Below are positions 57,674-64,000 of a stretch of DNA of 64,000 bases, one piece after another; position 1 is the first letter of the stretch, and the number at the start of each line of letters is the position of its first letter. The position numbers and the translations under genes are program-made. The DNA is taken from positions 1 through 64,000 of the IMG/VR virus record IMGVR_UViG_3300021197_001928. One strand, given 5' to 3'. Origin of the DNA: a virus. The notes below the pieces were generated by a model. It did not search any database. It saw only the letters and a list, made by a program, of their open reading frames with translations, and was not told where the DNA came from.

Positions 57674-58104
57674 TATAATTCTCCAACAAAGTCACTACAT
57701 ATTCCGGCGATATCCATATTGTAGTAATATTCAGTCTCTTCTTTGGTATGACAAACAATAACACTATTTTTGGTAACAGGTTTTTTTGGAAAAGTCCAAA
57801 TAAAACCCTCGCTAGTTATTGTAAAGTCATCTGTTTGGTGCCAGAAACAGTGCACGTTGTTATCTAACATGTATTGTAGGGCGTCTAGGTTTTTAGCGTG
57901 GCACCAGAAATTTTCATTTTTTAAGAACTCTAAGGATACCTTATATTTTGGCTCGTCATGTCCAAGAAACAATTCATTATTTATCAGCCAAACATCAATT
58001 TCCACATGAAATCCAGAGTTTGATAAATTAGTCAATACATCTGGTTTGTTTTCTATGTATGGATCTGTCCCGGTTGTGTTTCCCCGGTGTGATATTAAAA
58101 ACAT
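57673..58104 (-). CDS. Small glycerophosphodiester-phosphodiesterase-like protein
   Basis: A 143-residue protein with GDPD hallmarks: I-S-H-R-G-N at the start (catalytic His), V-E-I-D-V-W-L near 33 and F-L-G-H-D-E-P near 47 (second His and metal ligands), then H-A-K-N. Full-length GDPD enzymes are about 240 residues, so this is a compact version. Substrate could be a glycerophosphodiester or a phosphodiester-linked surface glycan. It sits in the glycan island, overlapped at both ends by one base. Confidence 0.75.
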   Translation of the reverse strand: MFLISHRGNTTGTDPYIENKPDVLTNLSNSGFHVEIDVWLINNELFLGHDEPKYKVSLEFLKNENFWCHAKNLDALQYMLDNNVHCFWHQTDDFTITSEGFIWTFPKKPVTKNSVIVCHTKEETEYYYNMDIAGICSDFVGEL

Positions 58105-58790
58105 TAAAATCCTCCATAATACGGATAACCATTTGCTTTACCCCATAAGTGTTTCAGGCTGAATGGTCCTGCTTTAGTTTTACTTTGGAAGTCCCAATTA
58201 TTTTCAAGAGTATACCATTCAATAGCAGAAGGGCTTATATAATGAGCATTTTTATTTAAATATTCTTTGGCACTGTTGTCTAATTGTGCTGCGTTATCAA
58301 ACAAATTATACAATCCACTTTTATTGTGGTCCCAAGGTTTGCAAGACCATAGATCAAGCATCAGCTTTGTATTCCCAAACATCAGAAGGTCTCCAATCAT
58401 ATTTTTTTGCATACAGGTCTGTTCTGTTAGGATTAGTTTGTGGTGATTTAATAAATTATACAATAACTTCTCATTACCTATGATATCACAGTATCTTAAC
58501 TTTACAGATTTATTTATATTATTCTTCAATAATATTTCATATGACTTTATGCACATTCTTGGGTGTCCACGTCCTATTTGTTGGTTGTCAATGTCCTTTT
58601 CCCAATATAAATCATCAATCTTATCTAAAATTCTTTTTGGCGGGGACGTGCCATGACCAGACAGTACAATAAAGAAATCTTCATAAAAATTATCAAAATG
58701 TTTAATAGCGTATTCGAGCATATTAAATTTATACATTTCATTTGATCTTGTGTGTATGTGGCTGAATATAAGCCCTGTTTTATTTTTCAT
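58104..58790 (-). CDS. Glycan-island protein, probable glycosyltransferase-related
   Basis: A 228-residue protein; ATG 58790 follows GAAAGG and is preferred over a TTG five codons earlier. Elements such as I-F-S-H-I-H-T-R-S-N-E-M, V-L-S-G-H-G-T and E-Q-T-C-M-Q-K-N-M-I-G-D-L-L-M-F-G-N-T-K-L-M suggest a relative of the WavE-like family at 59352-60089 (compare its G-D-H-L-F-V-A-K), but it lacks a full set of recognisable donor motifs. It starts inside the end of the sulfotransferase gene. A role in modifying a surface polysaccharide is inferred. Confidence 0.5.
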   Translation of the reverse strand: MKNKTGLIFSHIHTRSNEMYKFNMLEYAIKHFDNFYEDFFIVLSGHGTSPPKRILDKIDDLYWEKDIDNQQIGRGHPRMCIKSYEILLKNNINKSVKLRYCDIIGNEKLLYNLLNHHKLILTEQTCMQKNMIGDLLMFGNTKLMLDLWSCKPWDHNKSGLYNLFDNAAQLDNSAKEYLNKNAHYISPSAIEWYTLENNWDFQSKTKAGPFSLKHLWGKANGYPYYGGF

Positions 58791-59352
58791 ATTTAAACCT
58801 TTCAAAATCCTCTTTGTAGAAGTTGATTATTATCTGCTTCATCTCGTGATCGAAAAATCTTGGATCATCTGGTCTTCTGCTTGACCACCTCTCTTTCTTA
58901 AGAGGTTTATTTTCAATACCAATGATGCCTTCTATTTTGGCAAAATCTGCTTGTAGCGATTCAAATCTTCCAACAAAATCAACACCGATATCATCATTTA
59001 TTTTAATATATTCTGACTGGGGTCGTAAATGAATATATTGCGAGTATTCGCTGTTTTTTAAATCTAATATAAACTCTCTAAAATTTCTTTTCTTCTTCAA
59101 TTCGGTGGCCCAATCGTGCCCATCGTATTTTAGATTTATATATGTACTGTATACCCGATCATATGGGTTTCTAACAAAAGCAAACTTAAAATATTCTTTA
59201 GCAACTGGATGCTTATATACAATGTCTTTTAAGAACATATGGTATTTATGAGGAGGCGGGTCTATGTGGTAACCGAACCTTCGACTGATTGAGGTCGAGG
59301 CGCACTTTGCAATACACACAAAGATAAATTTATTATCATGATCAACAATCAT
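58780..59352 (-). CDS. Carbohydrate sulfotransferase
   Basis: A 190-residue protein. ATG 59352 overlaps the upstream stop as TAATG and has AGAGGA six bases before, so it is chosen over an ATG ten codons earlier. The PAPS 5'-phosphosulfate loop is K16-C-A-S-T-S21 and the 3'-phosphate motif F-V-R61-N-P-Y-D-R-V-Y-S69, both diagnostic of the sulfotransferase-2 family; V-G-R-F-E-S-L follows. It would transfer sulfate from PAPS to a sugar hydroxyl. The gene sits between WavE-like and other glycan genes. Viral carbohydrate sulfotransferases are unusual; substrate unknown. Confidence 0.82.
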   Translation of the reverse strand: MIVDHDNKFIFVCIAKCASTSISRRFGYHIDPPPHKYHMFLKDIVYKHPVAKEYFKFAFVRNPYDRVYSTYINLKYDGHDWATELKKKRNFREFILDLKNSEYSQYIHLRPQSEYIKINDDIGVDFVGRFESLQADFAKIEGIIGIENKPLKKERWSSRRPDDPRFFDHEMKQIIINFYKEDFERFKYEK

Positions 59353-60089
59353 TAGAGATCCTCTTTTCTTTTTGTGGGCCAATTAAATCTATTGTCTGAT
59401 GAATATGTTCTTCCGCCATGCACCCAACGTGCTTGATAATCGCCCAATTCATTAATATCTACAATATCAAAATTATCAATAAAGGTGCTTTTTAGTTCCC
59501 AGTTGTTAGTAATTTTTTTTGCATTTAGAAAACTTTTAGCCAATATATTCTCCGCTGTCTGTCTTGGTGGAAACCCTTGTATTAGCCATGGATTTTTAAA
59601 CAAGTTTGCGCCGGTTGTATAAGAATCATATAAAAAATCATAACCTTTACGCAAATATTCTGTCTTTGCAACAAAGAGGTGATCCCCAATATGATATGGA
59701 GAGTGGGACCATGGTTTTGCGAATATATTACCAAAAACAAATTTCTCATCATCTTGCCGGAATACTTCTTTTAATTCGGAAAAATCGGAATAAAATTCGT
59801 CACTTCTCATTTTTATAGTATATTTTGATTTGCTATTTTTTATCCCCATCAGGGTTGAGCAAATTGAATAATAAAATGTACTGTCTTTCATAACGCCAAA
59901 AGTTTTTTCTCTGTTTGGTGTTTCCTGAGATACCAGAAGGGTGTTTTTTGACCTGATTCGTTTCCTTAAATCGCTATCGTCCTCATTCCAATGTGAAACA
60001 ATCACATTTTCAAACTGATTTGATATTGCATCAATAGAATTTATTGAAGCTTCATTTAAAGGGCCCTGAATTACTAAATTAAATTCCAT
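59352..60089 (-). CDS. WavE-like lipopolysaccharide synthesis protein
   Basis: A 245-residue protein matching the WavE family: L-V-I-Q-G-P-L at the N-terminus, Y-T-I-K-M-R-S-D-E (donor-site acidic pair) near 92-100, H-I-G-D-H-L-F-V-A near 133, and T-A-E-N-I-L-A near 183. WavE is a putative glycosyltransferase of Vibrio LPS core synthesis. In a phage it could alter host surface glycans or decorate virions. It lies after the split TPP enzyme and overlaps the sulfotransferase start. Confidence 0.78.
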   Translation of the reverse strand: MEFNLVIQGPLNEASINSIDAISNQFENVIVSHWNEDDSDLRKRIRSKNTLLVSQETPNREKTFGVMKDSTFYYSICSTLMGIKNSKSKYTIKMRSDEFYSDFSELKEVFRQDDEKFVFGNIFAKPWSHSPYHIGDHLFVAKTEYLRKGYDFLYDSYTTGANLFKNPWLIQGFPPRQTAENILAKSFLNAKKITNNWELKSTFIDNFDIVDINELGDYQARWVHGGRTYSSDNRFNWPTKRKEDL

Positions 60090-60091
60090 AA

Positions 60092-60571
60092 CTACCTCTT
60101 TAAATTAACATAATATGGCACCTTTGTATTTATTATGTTTTGAAACTCTACTTCGAGTTCTTGTTCATTTGGCCACATCTTTTTCATATTATGAAAGCCA
60201 GAAAGGTGCTCTCTGTCATCAGTGGCCCAGTGTGAAAACCCGGCTGCTCCATAATCCTTATCTCTACCGGCTGCTGCTAGTATTACTGGGATTTTTTCAT
60301 GGTCTATAAATGTTCTTATGACCTCAAAAGGCCGATATAACAGAAACGGGGTCATTGAGTAACACACAGGAATCTTTCCTTCCATCGCCATTCCGCAGGC
60401 CATTCCTAAAAGAAGCATCTCTGCTGCTCCGGGATTAAACACACGATCGGGAAATTCTTCTCTAATTGCGTCAAAGTGGCCATAGCCTAGGTCACCTATC
60501 ACAAACATAATATCTTCGTTTTTCCTCATCTCTCCATGAAGAAGTTTTACAAATGTCTTTCTAACGCTCAT
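60092..60571 (-). CDS. Split TPP enzyme, pyrimidine-binding half (transketolase C-half-like)
   Basis: A 159-residue protein corresponding to the pyrimidine-binding domain of transketolase/DXS-like enzymes. The catalytic Glu that activates the thiamine ring is E51 in F-N-P-G-A-A-E-M-L-L-L-G-M-A-C-G. F-L-L-Y-R-P-F-E-V-I-R and A-G-R-D-K-D-Y-G-A-A-G-F-S-H are further family elements. The usual C-terminal third domain is absent. It overlaps by 11 bases the gene for the other half, with which it must pair to form an active site. Such split pairs occur in bacterial surface-sugar clusters. Confidence 0.82.
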   Translation of the reverse strand: MSVRKTFVKLLHGEMRKNEDIMFVIGDLGYGHFDAIREEFPDRVFNPGAAEMLLLGMACGMAMEGKIPVCYSMTPFLLYRPFEVIRTFIDHEKIPVILAAAGRDKDYGAAGFSHWATDDREHLSGFHNMKKMWPNEQELEVEFQNIINTKVPYYVNLKR

Positions 60572-61208
60572 TGTTCAATACCTCCAATGCTTCTTTATAT
60601 TGTTCATCGTTAATCTTAATATAGTGAGCATCAAGCCCCCAAAGGAAAGAGAAAGGAAAAGTTTGAGCCTCTGTTCTGTGGAAGTGAATCCTTGGTAAAA
60701 AAGCCTTGCATCTTCTTTCTAAGTAATCAACGTCCATTTCATCGTAACACGCATACCCATTAGCATTAACATGAACTTCAATATTCTCAACGTTCATCTC
60801 TTCTATATATCGCAAAGCTTCCCATACAGAACCCTCAGTCGACTCACCATCACTAATCATAGTGTGAACAGTGATTTTTGGATTTGCAACCGCTCTACCT
60901 ACTGCCATCATAATTCCCATTCCTAAACTACCAGCAGAGCAATAAATATGATTATGTTCGTCTCTATTGGGGTGACCACCGTGCTTATTGACTAATTCAT
61001 CTGCGTCAACGTGAGTGTGGTATTTTTCTAAAACACTGTATAGGGCATATGCGGCATGGCCGTTGGATAGCACAAATATGTCGTCTTTGGCTTTACTAGC
61101 AAATATATTGTCAATTATGTCAATACAAGAAAAGCAGCTTCCAACATGTTCTTCATTGTGCTCATATAGCAGTTTCAATAATCTTTTATGTAAATTTATA
61201 TCTTTCAT
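60561..61208 (-). CDS. Split TPP enzyme, diphosphate-binding half (transketolase N-half-like)
   Basis: A 215-residue protein with the thiamine-diphosphate motif S-D120-G-E-S-T-E-G ... V-N148-A-N150-G, binding the diphosphate through Mg. The start-side S-N-G-H51-A-A-Y-A-L-Y and the C-S-A-G-S-L-G-M-G loop match transketolase N-halves. It is shorter than the usual 270 residues. Transketolase moves two-carbon ketol units between sugar phosphates; related split enzymes act in deoxy- and branched-sugar synthesis. Next to RpiB-like and kinase genes it could make a seven-carbon or other ketose phosphate. Confidence 0.83.
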   Translation of the reverse strand: MKDINLHKRLLKLLYEHNEEHVGSCFSCIDIIDNIFASKAKDDIFVLSNGHAAYALYSVLEKYHTHVDADELVNKHGGHPNRDEHNHIYCSAGSLGMGIMMAVGRAVANPKITVHTMISDGESTEGSVWEALRYIEEMNVENIEVHVNANGYACYDEMDVDYLERRCKAFLPRIHFHRTEAQTFPFSFLWGLDAHYIKINDEQYKEALEVLNNER

Positions 61209-61211
61209 ACA

Positions 61212-62372
61212 TTATCCTATAGTTTTCTTCATTCTGGTCATGTGCCTGCCGCCATCGAAAGTTGATTTCTTCCAGATTTTTATCATCTGGTCTAGTTCCT
61301 CTTCAGAGACATATTTTTCTGGTATTGTGAAGAAATTTGCACAGTTATGCCTAATTGCATATTCAGCCATATATTCATCTATGACTAAAGCAGACCTGAT
61401 TCCTTCTAGATGATTTGCTAAAATATTAACTCCCTGACCAGTTCGACAAAAGCCCATTGCGAAATCACAGACCTTGTTTTTTATAGAGTCAACTGCTGCG
61501 ACTACATACTCGTTATAATCACAATCTTTCTTAACATATGTACCAAAGTCTATATAAGGTATATTATTAGACTCCAATAATTTTTTTGCTGTTTCTTTCA
61601 TTTGAAAGCCAGAATGATCACAACAAAGCGCTACAGGTTTCTCTCCGAATTTGGCTGTTACGTTATCAACAAAAAACTCCAACTCTGCTGGTGTCCCAAG
61701 GACGTGCATTTTTTCTACCATGTTAATACCAACTTTTAAATTATCTCTAATCATCAAGTTATACATTGGGCAAATATAAAACTCATTCTTTGTGCGAATG
61801 TTTTTCGATATCATCTCTTCCGCATACTCTACGAACATCTTCCCAGTTTTGTAGTAATATACTCCGACGGCTGCGTTTTGACTTATAACTTCTTTTTCTG
61901 CTGTTCTTGTTGCTAACCCGGCGGCATCTAATTCAACATAACTGTGAGCGGGGCTATTTGCCTTAAATGTCAATAAGAAACCATCTAGGTCTTTTGAGAC
62001 AGAAGCCGGATCAAATTGATTTTCGAAATAAACGTCTGGTGTGTAGATAATCAGTGGCAAGTCATTGTTTATATGGTCTTTGGCTAATAAGCAAGTAGAC
62101 ACCGATCCATCAGTGACTCTGTCGATTATAACAATCTCTATATCATCTCCAAACTTTTTTCTTAAAATATCATCAATAGAAAAATTGTTTATATGCTCAA
62201 GCCTAACTGCGAAGATTACTTTGCACTCATCCATATTGATTGAATCCATGGACCAGTCAATAATGTGTTTATCTTTGGACATAATTAATGGCTTGGGCAT
62301 CGTGTACCCTTCATTTATGAATCTTTGGGCTCTACCAGCTATCGGTAGAAGTAGGTTATATTTTTTACTCAT
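61212..62372 (-). CDS. Bifunctional sugar nucleotidyltransferase-RpiB-type isomerase fusion
   Basis: A 386-residue two-domain protein. Residues 1 to about 240 are a GT-A-type nucleotidyltransferase (L-P-I-A-G-R-A-Q-R-F-I at 9-19, P-K-P-L-I at 26-30, T-P-D-V at 111-114 supplying a metal ligand). Residues 246-386 are an RpiB/LacAB-type isomerase: C-D252-H253-S-G-F, D-F-G-T-Y, the catalytic Cys C309 in G-F-C-R-T-G-Q-G, R-H-N-C-A-N near 341, and F-D-G-G-R-H at 372-377. The Arg after the Cys replaces the usual Gly. RpiB enzymes interconvert aldose and ketose phosphates. The fusion links the first and last chemical steps of a nucleotide-sugar route and is unusual. Confidence 0.85.
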   Translation of the reverse strand: MSKKYNLLLPIAGRAQRFINEGYTMPKPLIMSKDKHIIDWSMDSINMDECKVIFAVRLEHINNFSIDDILRKKFGDDIEIVIIDRVTDGSVSTCLLAKDHINNDLPLIIYTPDVYFENQFDPASVSKDLDGFLLTFKANSPAHSYVELDAAGLATRTAEKEVISQNAAVGVYYYKTGKMFVEYAEEMISKNIRTKNEFYICPMYNLMIRDNLKVGINMVEKMHVLGTPAELEFFVDNVTAKFGEKPVALCCDHSGFQMKETAKKLLESNNIPYIDFGTYVKKDCDYNEYVVAAVDSIKNKVCDFAMGFCRTGQGVNILANHLEGIRSALVIDEYMAEYAIRHNCANFFTIPEKYVSEEELDQMIKIWKKSTFDGGRHMTRMKKTIG

Positions 62373-63074
62373 TTATTCCTCCCTGTTTAATAACAAATCA
62401 GTAGTACTTTTGGCGGCATATCTTGCACATTCCGCAAGGTCACCAGTGGGTTTACAATCTAAAAAATGTGCAGCGTATATATCGCCAGCACCATTAACGT
62501 TTAAATTTTCATATTTAATTGTTTTTTCTTTATGAATAGGCTCCCCATTCACAATAATTTCAAAACCATCAGGTTCATGTAAAATTATAGGAGTTCGGGT
62601 TGATATGTTTGAATATAAATGTTTTCTTTCACGAGAGTCAAATATAATACTTGACCTTTCCATTAAATTTATATAATCGACCCTGTTTTTATCTGTGCAG
62701 AAATCTAAACTAAAGGGTATAGCAATGTGTTCTAATTTGGAAAAACACTCTATGTCATCAACATAACTAACATGCAGCCAGTCAAAATTGTCATTTATTT
62801 TATTTATTTGGTTTTTTGTTAGGAGTGACTCTTCATTATTTAACACGATGGAAGTTCGAGTGCTCCTGCTCTTGTCGCTAATTATAAATGCTTTCTTGGT
62901 ACCTATAGTGATTGGGCTCATTATCCAATTAACCATCTTAGTTTCAAAAAAGTTATATATACCACCACGTTTTTGTCTTATGGCTGAACAATCGTTTGTT
63001 TCGCCTTCTCTTAGTTGCTGTACAAACATAATTGTATCGGAATATTCTTTACCAATCAAACAAAGAGACTTCAC
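62373..63074 (-). CDS. PfkB-family sugar kinase (compact)
   Basis: A 233-residue kinase starting at GTG 63074, which overlaps the upstream stop as TAGTG with GGAG eight bases before. The anion-hole and catalytic base motif is N-G195-A-G-D198-I-Y-A-A-H-F; K-R-G-G-I-Y-N-F near 35 is the substrate-side Gly-Gly region. Members of the family (ribokinase, HldE N-domain) phosphorylate sugars or sugar phosphates with ATP. Typical length is about 300, so part of the lid is reduced. Context with phosphatase, nucleotidyltransferase and isomerase suggests phosphorylation of a sugar intermediate. Confidence 0.8.
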   Translation of the reverse strand: MKSLCLIGKEYSDTIMFVQQLREGETNDCSAIRQKRGGIYNFFETKMVNWIMSPITIGTKKAFIISDKSRSTRTSIVLNNEESLLTKNQINKINDNFDWLHVSYVDDIECFSKLEHIAIPFSLDFCTDKNRVDYINLMERSSIIFDSRERKHLYSNISTRTPIILHEPDGFEIIVNGEPIHKEKTIKYENLNVNGAGDIYAAHFLDCKPTGDLAECARYAAKSTTDLLLNREE

Positions 63075-63598
63075 TAAAAACTCTCCTTTTTATCTAGGTT
63101 TTCTATATCCTGCATTGTGCAGTCATTTATTAATTTTCTTGCTTGTAATGTTTCTACCATCTCGCAAATAACATTATTACCACCATTGTTTGATAGGGTA
63201 TTATCAATACCACACACAGATTTAATATCAGTACATGCATCGTTAGGACAAAAAGCATATCCAACAATTTCCATTATACTTTTGTCAAACAAATCGTCAC
63301 CAATATAGAGCATGTTTTCTCTCTTAGTATTATATGTTTTCTCGAACAATTCAACAAAACTAGCTTTATCTTTTCCTCTAGCGGAATAAAAATCTATGTT
63401 TCTGTTCCATGCCATAGGTTTGTTGATACGATCGTCACCAGACAAAAAGCAAACTTTTACACCAGCACCACGCATTCTTTTGATCGCCGTGAAGTCCTTG
63501 TCGCAATAAGTTTTAGCGAAAGGTATACCGTTAAGACCATAATATTTTCTACCATCGGTCAGTACCCCATCAATATCCAATATTACTAATTCAATCAT
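63074..63598 (-). CDS. KdsC-type HAD phosphatase
   Basis: A 174-residue phosphatase of the C0-type HAD group. Nucleophile and acid are D8 and D10 in D-I-D-G-V-L-T-D-G; motif II is L-S53-G-D-D-R; the Lys is in A-R-G-K-D-K; motif III is Y-I-G-D101-D102-L-F-D. The N-G-G-N-N-V-I-C-E-M-V-E ending matches KdsC and related enzymes that act as tetramers. KdsC removes phosphate from Kdo-8-phosphate; relatives act on Neu5Ac-9-phosphate and other sugar phosphates. Substrate here is probably an intermediate of the same glycan island. Confidence 0.85.
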   Translation of the reverse strand: MIELVILDIDGVLTDGRKYYGLNGIPFAKTYCDKDFTAIKRMRGAGVKVCFLSGDDRINKPMAWNRNIDFYSARGKDKASFVELFEKTYNTKRENMLYIGDDLFDKSIMEIVGYAFCPNDACTDIKSVCGIDNTLSNNGGNNVICEMVETLQARKLINDCTMQDIENLDKKESF

Positions 63599-64000
63599 GT
63601 TTCACCTCTTATATTTTTATTAATATTATTCTCTTTTAAAATTCTGTTTAATTCATCTGGATACCCGGACAGATTCCACTTTCCTTTAACAATTGCTGTT
63701 GCAACATAAGGATAGGCGTTGGAGTCATAATGAAACATTCCCTTTTTCTCTTCATTATTATAATGGAACAGTCCTTTCATATTCATATAGCGGCAAACCT
63801 GCTGTACGTTAGGTTCAAAATCCCTAATATGGTTGATATTTGTATTATTATACATCTCCAACAATCTATCTGTTTTACATATTGAAGGTTGGACTGAAAA
63901 GATATATTGGGAATATGATGGAATAGGAAATAATGTTCTGGTTTTTTTATATGGAAAGACGGGCTTGTCAACCGATCTCAATAGTCTGATGAAATCTATG
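63595..64000 (-). CDS. Probable glycosyltransferase-like protein, 5' end beyond the window (partial)
   Basis: The frame is open to the right edge and ends at 63595, overlapping the phosphatase gene by ATGA; an internal TTG at 63981 is not needed as a start. At least 135 residues are visible. P-S-Y-S-Q-Y-I-F-S-V-Q-P-S-I-C-K-T-D-R-L-L followed by an F-E-P-N segment and A-I-V-K-G-K-W-N resembles the C-terminal part of phage and bacterial proteins of the glycosyltransferase-2-like group. Its place at the head of the glycan island supports this, but the catalytic half is outside the window. Confidence 0.5.
   Translation of the reverse strand, partial: IDFIRLLRSVDKPVFPYKKTRTLFPIPSYSQYIFSVQPSICKTDRLLEMYNNTNINHIRDFEPNVQQVCRYMNMKGLFHYNNEEKKGMFHYDSNAYPYVATAIVKGKWNLSGYPDELNRILKENNINKNIRGET

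Noticed and set aside
62065-62535. 156-codon plus-strand frame across two sugar genes
   Set aside because: It crosses the junction of the nucleotidyltransferase-RpiB and PfkB genes, both with intact catalytic motifs on the other strand.
1-64000. tRNA genes and rRNA
   Set aside because: The gaps are all under 100 bases and none shows a cloverleaf-like arrangement with a T-loop signature by eye.

Overview
This window is a continuous piece of a large tailed-phage genome (Caudoviricetes, contractile-tail, T4-like in its core genes). Every supported gene reads on the minus strand, so transcription runs from position 64000 toward 1. The DNA is AT-rich and extremely compact, with no gap above 100 bases and many ATGA, TAATG or longer start/stop overlaps. 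Core markers are a large terminase, gp20-type portal, gp21-type prohead protease, gp25 and gp6-type baseplate wedge proteins, an M23 peptidase hub-like protein and a gp55-type late sigma factor. GGAGG ribosome sites, three TTGACA/TATAAT promoters, surface-glycan genes and possible inner-membrane lysis proteins point to a Gram-negative, probably proteobacterial and probably marine host. The host is an inference.

Layout in transcription order. (1) 64000-56723: a sugar and glycan island with a glycosyltransferase-like fragment, KdsC-type phosphatase, PfkB kinase, nucleotidyltransferase-RpiB fusion, a split minimal TPP enzyme, a WavE-like protein, sulfotransferase, small GDPD-like protein and NAD-dependent sugar epimerase/dehydratase. 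Together these resemble a route to a nucleotide-activated sugar and its transfer or decoration. (2) 56713-54901: small regulatory and membrane genes including the gp55-like sigma. (3) 54904-23162: about 30 kb of tail, baseplate and fibre genes, including proteins of 2228, 2141 and about 1369 residues. (4) 23160-19289, with two promoters: a RuvC-like nuclease, a protein-kinase-like protein, a Cys-rich basic protein and a UvdE-type UV endonuclease. (5) 19298-18070: seven tandem tiny paralogues (55-67 aa) whose gene ends encode the next gene's ribosome site. (6) 18070-12501: HNH and GIY-YIG endonucleases flanking a primase, a Smr-domain protein and a one-piece Mre11-Rad50 (gp47-gp46) fusion. (7) 12498-10648: a coupled cassette holding a 26-aa metallothionein-like peptide and several membrane or secreted small proteins. 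(8) 10639-1: after a third promoter, the packaging and head module (TerL, portal, protease), a phage-encoded ribosomal protein bS21, and fibre-like proteins running off the left edge.

Two patterns cut across these regions. Six otherwise unrelated proteins, one of them the kinase, share an N-terminal module of about 16 residues ending in I-x-E. This is the signature expected of a capsid-targeting peptide removed by the gp21-type protease, and may mark a set of proteins packaged in the head and injected. The sigma70-type promoters sit exactly at gene junctions, and the one before ruvC would give a leaderless mRNA. No major capsid, tail sheath or tail tube gene was recognised, and no tRNA or CRISPR array was seen.
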